64,000 nt of DNA from Gabonibacter massiliensis (GCA_001487125.1 LN913013.1:1529110-1593109); one strand, 5' to 3'; positions 1-9,414 are shown, numbered from the stretch's first letter. The notes: a model not told the origin generated them from the sequence alone. Numbers and translations: made by a program.

Positions 1-930
1 GTCATTTTAATACTAATGGCTTTGATTACCACGTTTATGACCACTCCGATATTGAAAACGGTCGAAAAAATCTTCCAGACCACTTCTGAGGTCACCACGA
101 ATAAATTCAAACTCCTACTCTCTTTCGGGCGCCCCGAAAGCGGTAAACTTCTGCTCTCCGTCGCCGCACACCTATTCGGCAAACAATTAGAAGATACGGA
201 AATCATTGCCGCCCACTACACGATCGGAACAGACGTGAACCCCCGGAAAGCCAAACAATATGCAGAGGAAAGCTTCATTCCTCTCGAACAAGAAGCTTCC
301 CGTTTAAACCTAAATGTCGATAAACGCTATAAAGTTACGGACCATCTGATCCGGGAAATAAGCCAACTGGCCAACAAAGAAAAAGCTCATCTATTACTTA
401 TCGGAGCAGGCCCGCAATTTTTGCAACCCGAAACATCACCCCCCGCACAAAATCAGGCATGTACGCTCTCTCAACGTACACTGAAAAACATACGGCAACG
501 CTTTTTTCAATTACCTGGCGGGCTGATGAAAGACAAATTACAAGAGGTGATCAAAAATACGGACAGCCCCGTGGCCATATTCGTCAACAGGGGATATACG
601 CGTATTCGCCGTCTATTTATGCTCCTCCTCGATGAAAAAGACTTTTCACTGCTACCTTACATTCAGAAATTATTCGCGGAAAACGAAACCGTCATCCATC
701 TCTGTTTTTTAACACCCGTCCCACCGTCACCGCATCTGGAAGAGAGCATGGAAAAAACAGTTAAGGCAACGCGACTATTCACCCGGGATCAAGCCCTCGT
801 AAACAATCGCCAAATCAACCAGCCGGACAGCTTACTTATCGTAAGTTATTCCAGCTGTATCGAATTAACGCGTGACCCGTCACTGTTTACCTCGTTACCT
901 TCTTTACTCGTCATGAATCTACCGGAATAA
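1..930 (+). CDS. Cation:proton antiporter (CPA2 type), C-terminal part
   Basis: The reading frame is open from the first base, so the gene begins upstream of the window; the first ATG at 16 is internal. The visible start (VILILMALITTFMTTPIL) matches the end of the last membrane helix of CPA2 sodium/proton exchangers. The remaining ~290 residues form a soluble cytoplasmic tail with two UspA-like halves (for example LLLIGAGPQF and VAIFVNRGY), as in Bacteroidota antiporters. The protein would exchange Na+ or K+ for protons at the inner membrane. The ion and the N-terminal transport core cannot be judged here. Confidence 0.8.
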   Translation, partial: VILILMALITTFMTTPILKTVEKIFQTTSEVTTNKFKLLLSFGRPESGKLLLSVAAHLFGKQLEDTEIIAAHYTIGTDVNPRKAKQYAEESFIPLEQEASRLNLNVDKRYKVTDHLIREISQLANKEKAHLLLIGAGPQFLQPETSPPAQNQACTLSQRTLKNIRQRFFQLPGGLMKDKLQEVIKNTDSPVAIFVNRGYTRIRRLFMLLLDEKDFSLLPYIQKLFAENETVIHLCFLTPVPPSPHLEESMEKTVKATRLFTRDQALVNNRQINQPDSLLIVSYSSCIELTRDPSLFTSLPSLLVMNLPE

Positions 931-1175
931 AAGCAATCGAAAATATTTCAAAAGGGGCTTGGACAGTCCCTTAAATCATGTTTCTACAGGTTGAAAATAA
1001 TAACGTATTCTTCACGGAAGAAACTATTTCGATAAATTCGTTCGTGTTTGTCAGAGTAATACATGAAAATAGGGTCCGTATACCCGATCTTCCTTATTTT
1101 ATCCTGGGGAAATTTCCTACTTATTTTGAACTATTCTCCATTGTATTTATATTTGTTGATAATAAATGATCGAAT

Positions 1176-1982
1176 ATGAAATATATTATAATACTGACCG
1201 TATTTTATTACACGATTCCGGCATTCGCCCAAGAGATCACGGAAGAAAACTATTTGCAGGAAGATTCCCTCGTCTGGGAAAAGTACAAAGTCATCGAAAC
1301 ACGAATGTTCCAATTAACGGAAAAATATCCCGAGAAAAGAGACAGCTTACTTACCGTATTGTATGAAAAAGAACTTCCCTCCATCCTACGCGAAAGCCGG
1401 AATTTAGCCCTAAAATACGCGGCTGTCCCAAGCGGTTTGAAAAGGTTATTCATGGTAAGATTAGAGATCCCCAAAGATACGCTATCCCGCATTCTTAAAT
1501 CGCTCTCCCCGGAGATACGGGAATCCTTCTACGGAAAATGCCTGCATCGACATATCATCACGAAACAAATCGAAGAGGGAGATCTCTACTTCGATTTCCA
1601 AGGCTCAAAAGAGAACGGAACGGAGTTTCACCTCTCCTCATTAGCAGGCAAACGGATTCTACTTCTCTATGGAGGATTGGGCTGTATGGGAGAAAAAGGA
1701 CGTACTTATTTGGCCGACCTCTATCAAAAATATTCCGACGACAATTTCGAAATCGTCGTTTTTTGGCCTTGTTCCTCTTTAGAGGAGCTAAAAGAGTACA
1801 AAAAACGGTATCCTTTCCCTTATACTTTTGTCTCCGACTTTTTTGAAGACCTGAGTCCGGTGAAAATCACCTACGGGACACAAGCAACTCCCACCTGCTT
1901 TTTCATCGATTCGCGAGGTATCGTCAAAATGAGATCCGAAGGCTTCAACCCGATTCTATGCGAACAATTGTTAAAAGAATAA
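1176..1982 (+). CDS. Exported thioredoxin-like (TlpA/DUF5106-type) protein without CXXC
   Basis: The product has 268 residues with a short signal peptide (cleavage near AFAQ). Residues ~30-130 are helical, as in Bacteroidota thiol-disulfide-like lipoproteins. The C-terminal half has a thioredoxin fold: GKRILLLYGGLGCMGEKG where the redox motif should be, and a cis-Pro region ATPTCFFID. Only one cysteine remains at the active-site position, so normal dithiol redox chemistry is unlikely. It stands alone and ends at a hairpin terminator. A wrecked copy of its 3' end lies at 6342-6459. The role is unknown; it is probably a periplasmic thioredoxin-fold protein, not an oxidoreductase. Confidence 0.7.
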   Translation: MKYIIILTVFYYTIPAFAQEITEENYLQEDSLVWEKYKVIETRMFQLTEKYPEKRDSLLTVLYEKELPSILRESRNLALKYAAVPSGLKRLFMVRLEIPKDTLSRILKSLSPEIRESFYGKCLHRHIITKQIEEGDLYFDFQGSKENGTEFHLSSLAGKRILLLYGGLGCMGEKGRTYLADLYQKYSDDNFEIVVFWPCSSLEELKEYKKRYPFPYTFVSDFFEDLSPVKITYGTQATPTCFFIDSRGIVKMRSEGFNPILCEQLLKE

Positions 1983-1983
1983 A

Positions 1984-2011
1984 ACAAACGGAACTCTATA
2001 ACTCCGTTTGT
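1984..2011 (+). terminator. Hairpin terminator after the thioredoxin-like gene
   Basis: A 9-bp perfect stem (ACAAACGGA / TCCGTTTGT) with a 10-nt loop begins 1 base after the stop codon. The counterpart beside the remnant at 6459-6483 has the same CGGA...TCCG core. No long T tract follows, so strength is uncertain. Confidence 0.55.
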
Positions 2012-2015
2012 CCTA

Positions 2016-2072
2016 TTATCGCTTCTGTTTTTGTGTTCGTTTATCCATGGCAACACCCATGATAAAAGGCAA
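2016..2072 (-). pseudogene. Remnant of an amino-acid permease 3' end
   Basis: Read on the minus strand this stretch gives LPFIMGVAMDKRTQKQKR and a stop. This aligns with the C-terminus of the intact permease at 6486 (IPFIISFAMDKRKQKS). The DNA is clearly similar (TCGTTTATCCATGGCAA is shared) but the protein tail is diverged, so this is the leftover of a second paralogous permease and not a very recent copy. Homology stops near 2075. Confidence 0.7.
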
Positions 2073-2179
2073 CCCTTGAGGACGTACGCCACGTGCTATT
2101 CTGTTTTAAAGTAAAATAGTAAAGAGAGAGAAAGTATTATTACTGACTATTTATAAATCTCGTAAAATATATTATCCAA

Positions 2180-2668
2180 CTACTCTTCCTTTCTCCAGAG
2201 GAATGTCATTCCCCGAGCCTCCTGTACAGAAGGGGTAGTGGCTAAACTCGAGGTCTTCATACCCCTTACTCGTTCTAACCCTGGCCCGCTTTTGATTCTG
2301 ATTCCGTCTTGATCTTCTTGTGTAATTTCAATTTTTTTTTCCGGACCGGGTTGTCCAACACCATAATAATTTTCAACCCTTACCCTAAAGATATAGCTCT
2401 TACCTTCTTCTAAGTTATCAACTCTACAAAGCGTATTTACATACTCAAACCGACCATTCCCCTTGTCTACCATCGGAACAAGAGGTGCGCCAACTTCTCT
2501 CCAACGCTCTATACCTACTTCCTGACATTCAACATGATAGATCAGCAAGCGTTCTCCACCATCACGAAGTGGGGGTTCAATAATTAAAGTAACCCTACCC
2601 GCGGCGGCAAACGCCATATTCGATACTGATACCAAAATCAACACGATAAAAAATTTACTTGTTTTCAT
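2180..2668 (-). CDS. Small exported fibronectin type III-like protein
   Basis: The product has 162 residues with a signal peptide (MKTSKFFIVLILVSVSNMAFA). The mature part shows the FnIII pattern: a YHVECQ strand, a conserved Trp (ERWREV), then the VDNLEEGKSYIFRVRVENYYGVGQPGP signature of the F and G strands. The tail (~115-162) is rich in Gly, Ser and Thr with no recognisable motif. It follows the large permease fusion gene at 2792-6073 on the same strand after 123 bp and could be its partner. Function is unknown; a periplasmic or surface binding role is only a guess. Confidence 0.6.
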   Translation of the reverse strand: MKTSKFFIVLILVSVSNMAFAAAGRVTLIIEPPLRDGGERLLIYHVECQEVGIERWREVGAPLVPMVDKGNGRFEYVNTLCRVDNLEEGKSYIFRVRVENYYGVGQPGPEKKIEITQEDQDGIRIKSGPGLERVRGMKTSSLATTPSVQEARGMTFLWRKEE

Positions 2669-2791
2669 GATTTCATTTTTTTATTTGATCTCTCTCTAAC
2701 TATTTAGTTCCAAACGATTCGATATTCCCGGCAACACGAGTCCTTTAGCACGACCCCGCCATCCCCTGTTCCCCCGGGGAGTATCTCACGA

Positions 2792-5700
2792 TTACTTGAC
2801 TTTTACCCATTTCACGGCATCCGCGTACAGGTATTGATGCCGATCGACGCCTTTCCCGCGCAGGGTAACCTTTGCCTTCCCGGCGGGAAAGCGATACGTC
2901 CCGAGCGATGCCCAACCGTCTTCCGCGTGCAACAGGTCGAGATCGACCTCTTTCACGCCACCGGCATAAACAAAACGGTATTTTTGTACCGGGTTTCTTT
3001 TTTTCTTCCCGCGACTGTAAAAAGATATCGAGTTGTTATCGTCTGCACGAGACTTATTGTTATAAACAAACAACTCGTACGCCCCGGCCTCCGGCAAGTC
3101 CACCTCCCACTCGACATCGGAATCTCCTTTCCCGGACTTTTTCTCTAAATAACTTCTGGAAAGTTCCCCGTACGCCTCGTTACTACTCATCCAACTCCAA
3201 CGTGTATTTTTATAACCCGTTTGCCGGTACAATTTCTGCACGATCCGGCTATTTTCCACAACCCGGCAACCCGGGTCGTCGTTATCCACGATATACACGC
3301 CCGGTTCCGGGGCGAAAGCAAAGGTATCGGCGTCAAAAAATCCGTCTACAGGTTCTTTAATCCTACCTTTTTTAGCAAAAGGCTCAAACACACGATACGA
3401 GGGATCATTTCGAGACCCGTTCGTCTCGACCAGGATTGTCCAACGATCACTCGGTCCCTCGAAATAAACTTTGATCTCCTTGCAGGCTCCTGCTGGGACA
3501 AGGTAATGACGTCCTTCATTGACATACCTGCGTCTTATCGATAGGATACCGCCACAGTTTCCCTTATTCCACGCTTTTATACTGAACACGAATCCTTTCT
3601 TTCCTCCCGGGGCTTCCACGTCGTCCACCCGGGCATCCCTGAAATAGTACGCGGGCAAACCTCGCTCGCGATACAATTCACGGGTTAACTCCAAAAGAGA
3701 TACGCCGAATCGTTTCTCCAACTCTTCGCAATACTCCTCGTAACTAAAGCTCCGGAACAAGTGGCTTTGAATAAACCCCGTGTTAAAACGGGCTAATTTC
3801 CCCGGGGAAACGGTACGTAAAATATATTTTAAAAAATTACATCCCTTGTAAAACAGCACACGTTTCACGCCCACTTCATTATCCGGGGTCTGCAATGCGT
3901 CTTCCAGGCTCCGGTTTAAAAGATACCGGGCTGCCATTGAATTACCACTCCCTCCCCAACTGACAAAATCCGAGTCAAACCCCTCTTGCATATAGTGAAA
4001 CAAGAGATTGATCCCGGCAAACTCGGGAGAGTACACGTTGTAATGATACTTTTGCAGCAAATAGGAAATATCACCTTCATTTCTCACGTTGCTTCTCCCG
4101 CTTTTCCCGGTTAATTGATTAAAAAACACGTTTCCCGCCGGGACGTATCGCTTATCACCGGTTAATTCCCTCATGTACATGCCCAAAAAACCACGCGACG
4201 GGCTAATCGTCCCGTTCCATTCAGTTCCCATTTTAAACGCCCGGGAGAATAACGCCTCCCTTTCCGGACGAAACACGATTTCCGGTTGTACCAGCTCGCT
4301 ATTGGTTTTCCAATCCCGGCCGTAAGCGCAAAAATGAACAGGCGTCTCCACGAGACACAGTTTATCGAAAGCGTACGTTACCTTGTTATCTTTCGACCTG
4401 TACCTGCACATGCCTTCCCAGTAGTCGACAGTCTCTTCCGCGGTTATTTCCCCGGGAACGAGGTATTCATGACCCTTGAATAAAAAGAGTTCATACCAAA
4501 CACCGTTTATTCGAGCGCTCTTCCGGGTATAATCGCCCGCGCAAAGCGTTAAACCGGGCAAGGCAACCTTGTTCACGAAACGAGTGTCATCTCCTTCCCT
4601 CGTTTCCTTTCCCTGGGAGATCACCGCTCTCGAGCGTTCCCCTTTTACCCGTAACGTGAAACGAGTGTAATCCTGACCCGACAGGTAGGGAGAATCGACG
4701 TTAACAGGGGGAATACTCGAGGGATACCACAAGCACTCGGGAGTGAGCAAGGTGTAGTCCGGTTGAAGGTAAAAGTAGTTTTGCCCCGTGTTGTACATGT
4801 AATAACGGCGGGTCATCGCGAGAGAATCGATATTCGTTACTTCGGGGTAACAAACAGCCGGGGAGATCGAACCCGTGTACTCTATCTCCACTTGTCGCGT
4901 TTTCCCCGCCTCTATCGACAACGGGAGGATCAAAACCTGTCGCTCCCGCCGAAAGGGTAAAACCTCCCCGCCCGTGGTTAATTTCACGACCTCCAACCCC
5001 GGGTTTAAATACAAAACAACGGAATCTATCTTCTGGTTATGAATATTCTGCAAGTTTAGCTCGCTACACGCCGAGTAGGCGTATCCCTCCTGCTTGAATT
5101 CAATATCGTGATCGGTAACACGAACCTTGGGAACGGACTCATACTTGGCAAACGTTTCCCGAACCGCCTCCCGCTCCTGATCCCGACGGATGAAATGACC
5201 CGCGTAAAAGCCCGATAGGACAACACCCAACGCCAGTAACCACGCTCCAGGGCGGCCGGCGGAGACATTGCTCCTCGAGCCGGAAGGAAGCCGGTGAACG
5301 AAAGCGACTCCCAGGATGATTAACCCGCATCCCCAAGCGAAAAAAGAGGCCCGTTGCAACAGGTAGACCCCGAGACCCGCAAATCCCGTGACGTCCGAGA
5401 AAGTGTTGGGCAACGTGATGGCCAGCACGTCGAACACCCCGTGAAAGAGTTCACGGCCAAAATCCAGAAAAAAATACAACAAGCCGAGCAATAAAACGCA
5501 AGACAAGGCCATGTTACCCACCATTCCTTTAATACCCGTCGTCAATCCCGTGAAAAAAAAGAGTAACGGGCAAGTCAACGTGAAAAAATAAAAAACATAA
5601 GGATAAAGAGCGAAAGGAGAGTCGCTCGAGAACAAGTGAATTAATATCGCCACCACCCCCAGGAAAAAACTCAGGAAAAGCATTAAAATTAAAAAACCCG

Positions 5701-6073
5701 CTGTTTTACCGCACGTCAGTTCCATGTTCGAGAACGGGCGTGCCGACAGGGCCGCATTAGCTTCCTCCAGGCGACTTTTACGCTGAAAATTACCGGCAAA
5801 AAACACGATCTCGATAAACAGGAACGCGTTTACCAGGCAAGCGTTCGTGTAAGGGATAGCCGAGGGTAACGACACGGTAACCCATTCCGGTTCCACCAGG
5901 TTACTTTGCGTGATCACGTGAAGAAAAATCACGATCAGCACGACAAGCGCCGTGACCATTTTAAAACTCCACTCTCTCAAGATCGCTTTTATCTCGTAAC
6001 CGGCAATCAAACTAACATTCCTGGTATTCATATCTATAATCCTGACAAGGTGTTTAACATCAAAACGAATCAA
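2792..6073 (-). CDS. ABC-2-type permease / M1-peptidase-like / golvesin-like fusion protein
   Basis: The product has 1093 residues in three parts. Residues ~20-300 hold about seven hydrophobic segments with the layout of ABC-2 permeases (N-terminal ILREWSFKMVTALVVLIVIFL). Residues ~310-800 resemble the ectodomain of Bacteroidota 'ABC permease/M1 aminopeptidase' proteins. I find no HExxH zinc motif; the expected region reads HYMQEGFDSDFVSWGG, so the peptidase fold looks inactive. The last ~150 residues (VDNDDPGCRVVE... GWASLGTYRFPAGKAKVTLRGKG... YADAVKWVKV) match golvesin C-terminal/xanthan-lyase-type carbohydrate-binding domains. The start could be at residue 15 (MNTRNVSL). No ATPase gene is adjacent. 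The gene looks richer in GC than its neighbours and lies between duplicated remnants, suggesting insertion. Confidence 0.7.
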   Translation of the reverse strand: MIRFDVKHLVRIIDMNTRNVSLIAGYEIKAILREWSFKMVTALVVLIVIFLHVITQSNLVEPEWVTVSLPSAIPYTNACLVNAFLFIEIVFFAGNFQRKSRLEEANAALSARPFSNMELTCGKTAGFLILMLFLSFFLGVVAILIHLFSSDSPFALYPYVFYFFTLTCPLLFFFTGLTTGIKGMVGNMALSCVLLLGLLYFFLDFGRELFHGVFDVLAITLPNTFSDVTGFAGLGVYLLQRASFFAWGCGLIILGVAFVHRLPSGSRSNVSAGRPGAWLLALGVVLSGFYAGHFIRRDQEREAVRETFAKYESVPKVRVTDHDIEFKQEGYAYSACSELNLQNIHNQKIDSVVLYLNPGLEVVKLTTGGEVLPFRRERQVLILPLSIEAGKTRQVEIEYTGSISPAVCYPEVTNIDSLAMTRRYYMYNTGQNYFYLQPDYTLLTPECLWYPSSIPPVNVDSPYLSGQDYTRFTLRVKGERSRAVISQGKETREGDDTRFVNKVALPGLTLCAGDYTRKSARINGVWYELFLFKGHEYLVPGEITAEETVDYWEGMCRYRSKDNKVTYAFDKLCLVETPVHFCAYGRDWKTNSELVQPEIVFRPEREALFSRAFKMGTEWNGTISPSRGFLGMYMRELTGDKRYVPAGNVFFNQLTGKSGRSNVRNEGDISYLLQKYHYNVYSPEFAGINLLFHYMQEGFDSDFVSWGGSGNSMAARYLLNRSLEDALQTPDNEVGVKRVLFYKGCNFLKYILRTVSPGKLARFNTGFIQSHLFRSFSYEEYCEELEKRFGVSLLELTRELYRERGLPAYYFRDARVDDVEAPGGKKGFVFSIKAWNKGNCGGILSIRRRYVNEGRHYLVPAGACKEIKVYFEGPSDRWTILVETNGSRNDPSYRVFEPFAKKGRIKEPVDGFFDADTFAFAPEPGVYIVDNDDPGCRVVENSRIVQKLYRQTGYKNTRWSWMSSNEAYGELSRSYLEKKSGKGDSDVEWEVDLPEAGAYELFVYNNKSRADDNNSISFYSRGKKKRNPVQKYRFVYAGGVKEVDLDLLHAEDGWASLGTYRFPAGKAKVTLRGKGVDRHQYLYADAVKWVKVK

Positions 6074-6341
6074 TTATCACGACAATATTGTAATCAATAT
6101 TTTACAATAATATCATTTGATTTACAAATATAGTATAATAATGATGACATATTGCAATATATTTCACAATTATAATATAAAATTCAGTTTACACCTCGAT
6201 ATTGAAGTTTATTGAAAACCACGCGGGAGTCAAAAAAAAACACACAGGACTAAATCACCATATAAGATTATTACCAATCAAACATCTAAAACCAGAACAC
6301 CGAAAAAGTACACGCACAAATCTATAATCCAATATAGACAA
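6074..6341. other. AT-rich intergenic region
   Basis: This stretch between the start of the permease fusion gene and the thioredoxin-like remnant is very AT-rich and holds no plausible gene. It presumably carries the promoter of the minus-strand fusion gene. I see no convincing -33/-7 pair. Confidence 0.4.
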
Positions 6342-6459
6342 ATTACCGTTCGGGACCCAGGCTATCCCGACCTGTTTTTGATCGATCCCTTGCGGATCGT
6401 CAAAATGTAAAACCGAAGGTTTTAACCCGATTCCACGCGAACAATCACGAAAAGAATAA
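6342..6459 (+). pseudogene. Remnant of a thioredoxin-like gene (3' end)
   Basis: This region aligns with the last ~115 bp of the intact gene at 1176-1982: shared blocks include ATCGTCAAAATG, CGAAGG, AACCCGATT and CGCGAACAATC, and both end in AAAGAATAA. The copy has a frameshift and an in-frame TAA after AAAATG, and nothing of the 5' part is visible. With the permease remnant at 2016-2072 it shows that a thioredoxin-like/permease convergent pair once existed twice. Confidence 0.75.
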
Positions 6460-6483
6460 ACGGAGCTTAAAAGCTCCGTTTAA
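6459..6483. terminator. Bidirectional hairpin terminator
   Basis: AACGGAGCTT and AAGCTCCGTT form a 10-bp perfect stem with a very short loop. It lies between the remnant (plus strand) and the end of the permease gene (minus strand), flanked by A-rich and T-rich sequence, so it can serve both directions. Confidence 0.65.
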
Positions 6484-6485
6484 TA

Positions 6486-7940
6486 TCAAGACTTTTGTTT
6501 TCGTTTATCCATGGCAAAACTGATGATAAAAGGTATGGCAAAAAAGACCACGGTCCCCGTTATCACCAATCCGGTATAGAAGGCCGGACTTCCGACAGGC
6601 AGTTGAGAAGGAGGAAAAAAAGTAACGGCAAAAGAGAAAAGAACGGCCAAAAAGCCGATTCCGGCAATCAGCCACATTCCCAGATTCCCGCCCGGGACCT
6701 TATAACTCCTCGGTAAATCGGGTTGGGTATATCTCAATTTGATGCCCGAAGCATACATCATCATGTACATTAACAGATACAATCCGATCGTCAAGGCACT
6801 CAACAGGAAAAAGGCCACACTCACGTCATCCATAACCATATACAACGACGATAAGACAGTAACGATACATCCCTGTATAATTAAAATATGAATCTGTATT
6901 CCGTTCTTGTTCGTCTTTTGCATAAAATTCGGCAATTGTCCGTCCCGGGCCGTCCACAACAACCCCCGGCTGGGACCGGATATCCAGGACATTACCCCCG
7001 CCAATGCTCCGAACGCAACCAACAGTCCCATCACATTCGTCAACCAACCGACGTGATAATGATTGAATAACTCCTGAAACGTCACCAACAAACCGGCCTG
7101 CAGATTAATCTGATCGTAAGGTGTTACAACGGCCACGGCCAAAGAACCGAAAGTAAACAAAGCAAAAGAGATCAACGCGGCTAAAAACATAGCGGCAGGA
7201 AATTGTTTTTGCGGATTTTTCATCTCCTGTGCATGCACCGCGTGTACCTCCACTCCCGCAAATAAAAGTAAGATCCCGGCTAAAAAAGCGATATCGCTCA
7301 TCCCTGATATATGAGGAAACAGTCGGGGATGTACGTGCTGTGCGGCATCCACGCTAACAACCTGACTTACCGTGGAGGGTATATGCTCGAAGGATACCGG
7401 ATTTTTCCCGACAATCCAGATAATGGCCATAACAATAATCACGACACCCGGCAGTACCGTTCCCAACAAGAACCCCTGACTGGTTATCCGGGAAACGATA
7501 GAGGTTCCTTTAAGAGTTACCCAAGTTGCAAACCAATACATGATAATGGAAAACAAACCGACAAACATACCGTTTTGCGCCAAATCGGGTCTTCCGATCA
7601 TATAAGCGATGGAAGCAGCCGCAAAACCTAATACCGTCGGATACCAAACCACATTTTGTATCCATTGCAAAAAAATAGCTGCAAATCCCATCCTTCGGTT
7701 AAAGGCTTCCTTTACCCAGGTATAAACTCCTCCGCCTTTATCAGCGAAAGCACTTCCCAACTCCGCTCCCACCAACGCCGCGGGAATAAGGAACAGAAAA
7801 GTAGCAAAAAATATATAAAAAAACATCGTCAGCTCTTCTTGAGCCATCATGGGTAATCCCCGCAAACTGATCACCGCGGCAGCCGTCATTAACGCTAATT
7901 GCCACGTGGAAATATTCCTTTTCCGTTTTTCCATCATCAT
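6486..7940 (-). CDS. APC-superfamily amino acid permease, GadC-like
   Basis: The product has 484 residues and about 12 hydrophobic helices. The first helix (LALMTAAAVISLRGLPMMAQEEL) and the segments GAELGSAFADKGGGVYTWVKEAF and LLLFAGVEVHAVHAQEMKNPQKQFP are typical of the glutamate:GABA antiporter (GadC) branch of the APC superfamily. It would exchange or import an amino acid across the inner membrane. No glutamate decarboxylase or glutaminase gene is adjacent, so GABA exchange is not supported by context. A fragment of a paralogous copy lies at 2016-2072. The start is one of three consecutive Met codons. Confidence 0.8.
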   Translation of the reverse strand: MMMEKRKRNISTWQLALMTAAAVISLRGLPMMAQEELTMFFYIFFATFLFLIPAALVGAELGSAFADKGGGVYTWVKEAFNRRMGFAAIFLQWIQNVVWYPTVLGFAAASIAYMIGRPDLAQNGMFVGLFSIIMYWFATWVTLKGTSIVSRITSQGFLLGTVLPGVVIIVMAIIWIVGKNPVSFEHIPSTVSQVVSVDAAQHVHPRLFPHISGMSDIAFLAGILLLFAGVEVHAVHAQEMKNPQKQFPAAMFLAALISFALFTFGSLAVAVVTPYDQINLQAGLLVTFQELFNHYHVGWLTNVMGLLVAFGALAGVMSWISGPSRGLLWTARDGQLPNFMQKTNKNGIQIHILIIQGCIVTVLSSLYMVMDDVSVAFFLLSALTIGLYLLMYMMMYASGIKLRYTQPDLPRSYKVPGGNLGMWLIAGIGFLAVLFSFAVTFFPPSQLPVGSPAFYTGLVITGTVVFFAIPFIISFAMDKRKQKS

Positions 7941-8040
7941 AATTTTAAGTTAAATGCTAATTAGACTTCTAATTACAGAGTAATAACGTAACAGCACTTT
8001 TTTTTGTTTACCCTCCTCCCGTTAATAAATGCGGCGATCT

Positions 8041-8082
8041 AAAAAAAAAAGGACCCTCAAAAATTGAAGGTCCCTGTTTTTT
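8041..8082 (-). terminator. Terminator of the cysQ-aminopeptidase operon
   Basis: On the minus strand GGACCTTC...GAGGGTCC forms an 8-bp stem (one mismatch or bulge possible) followed by a run of at least ten T. It sits 19-60 bp past the stop codon of the M18 peptidase. This is a good intrinsic terminator. Confidence 0.8.
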
Positions 8083-8100
8083 AATGGTAAGATAGGATTC

Positions 8101-9399
8101 TCATACATTATAAAATTTCGTAAACGCCTTAATTACGTAAAAATGATCCATCACCCCTCCGGTCTCCCGTACCGAATGCATTCCCCACATCGGATTACCT
8201 ATATCAACACCTCTCATCTCCATCTGCGAAAGCAAAATATTGCCCAAGGTAGATCCTCCAGCCATATCCGAATGATTCACAAACTTCTGGCAAGGCACAT
8301 CTGCCATCTTACAAATCGTTTCGAAAACAGCGGCAGAATCACCATCCGTCACATATTTTTGATTGGCATTAAATTTTATGACAGGACCACCGTTTATCAC
8401 CGGATGATTCGTCGGGTCATGCTTCTCCACGTAATTCGGATGAAGGGCATGCGCCATATCGGCTGAAATCATAAATGAATTATGAATAGCCCGATAAAGA
8501 TCTTCCGGAGTACCGCCTAATCCAAAAACGATCCGCTCTATGATCGTTCTCAAAATCGGCGAACCGGCCCCCTGTTTGGTTCCGCTACCCACCTCTTCAT
8601 TATCGAAAATAGCCAACACCTTGGTTTTCGAACATTTTTCAGAAGCTAAGAATGCTTTCAACCCGGCATGAGCCATTGCCAAATCGTCTAACTTGCCGCA
8701 AGAGATAAATTCCTCGTCGATTCCCACCAAACAACCTTTTTGATACTCGTAAAGGGTTAAGTCGAAATCAAGAATCTCTTCTTTATCCACTTTCATCTCT
8801 TCAGCTATCAAACCCAACAAATAATTATCTTTTTCAAACGTGTCGTTGATCATTCCCAATACGGGCAACATATCCTTTTGCTTACTCAACGGATTCCCTT
8901 GGTCATTCACGGCACGATTAAAATGAATGGCAATATGCGGGATCACCAACACGGGACGCTTAAAGTTCACGAATTGAGTCGCGGGTTTCAACGGATTCAA
9001 ACTCCGCAGCATAACTCTTCCGGCCATAGATAAAGGACGATCGAACCAGGTATACATGATCGGTCCCCCGTAAACTTCCGTGTTCAACTTCAAATATTTC
9101 CCGGCAACAAGCATTTCTGCATTCGGTTTTATTCTGAACGTCGGGGAGTCGCTATGCGCACATACCAACTTAAAACCCTCTTCGGCAATCTCACCGCTAC
9201 CAATCTCAAAAGCAAAAAGAGAAGAGTGATTCTTCGTTACAAAATATTTTCCACCTTTTTCTATATGCCATGCCTCACCTGAAAACAGTTGCTTGAAGCC
9301 GTGATTCAACAACTCTTTTTTAGTATTCGCCACTACATGAAAATTGGTCGGGCTTTCATGTATAAATTCAATTAATTCTTTTGCTACCTGTTTTTCCAT
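8101..9399 (-). CDS. apeB: M18 family aminopeptidase
   Basis: The product has 432 residues, normal for bacterial M18 (aspartyl-aminopeptidase-like) enzymes. The metal-ligand motifs appear in order: VCAHSDSP (His/Asp), CGKLDDLAMA (bridging Asp), IFDNEEVGSGT (catalytic Glu and ligand Glu), ISADMAHALHPN (Asp) and GMHSVRE (His). It is a cytosolic dinuclear-zinc exopeptidase that removes N-terminal residues, preferably acidic, from peptides. It begins 15 bp after the cysQ stop codon on the same strand and is followed by a strong terminator, so the two genes form an operon. The symbol is by family only. Confidence 0.9.
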   Translation of the reverse strand: MEKQVAKELIEFIHESPTNFHVVANTKKELLNHGFKQLFSGEAWHIEKGGKYFVTKNHSSLFAFEIGSGEIAEEGFKLVCAHSDSPTFRIKPNAEMLVAGKYLKLNTEVYGGPIMYTWFDRPLSMAGRVMLRSLNPLKPATQFVNFKRPVLVIPHIAIHFNRAVNDQGNPLSKQKDMLPVLGMINDTFEKDNYLLGLIAEEMKVDKEEILDFDLTLYEYQKGCLVGIDEEFISCGKLDDLAMAHAGLKAFLASEKCSKTKVLAIFDNEEVGSGTKQGAGSPILRTIIERIVFGLGGTPEDLYRAIHNSFMISADMAHALHPNYVEKHDPTNHPVINGGPVIKFNANQKYVTDGDSAAVFETICKMADVPCQKFVNHSDMAGGSTLGNILLSQMEMRGVDIGNPMWGMHSVRETGGVMDHFYVIKAFTKFYNV

Positions 9400-9414
9400 T
9401 TTATCCTGTTGTTA

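Noticed and set aside
978-1169. 63-codon ORF after the antiporter gene
   Set aside because: Its composition is that of AT-rich intergenic DNA; no signal peptide or motif is visible and nothing supports translation.
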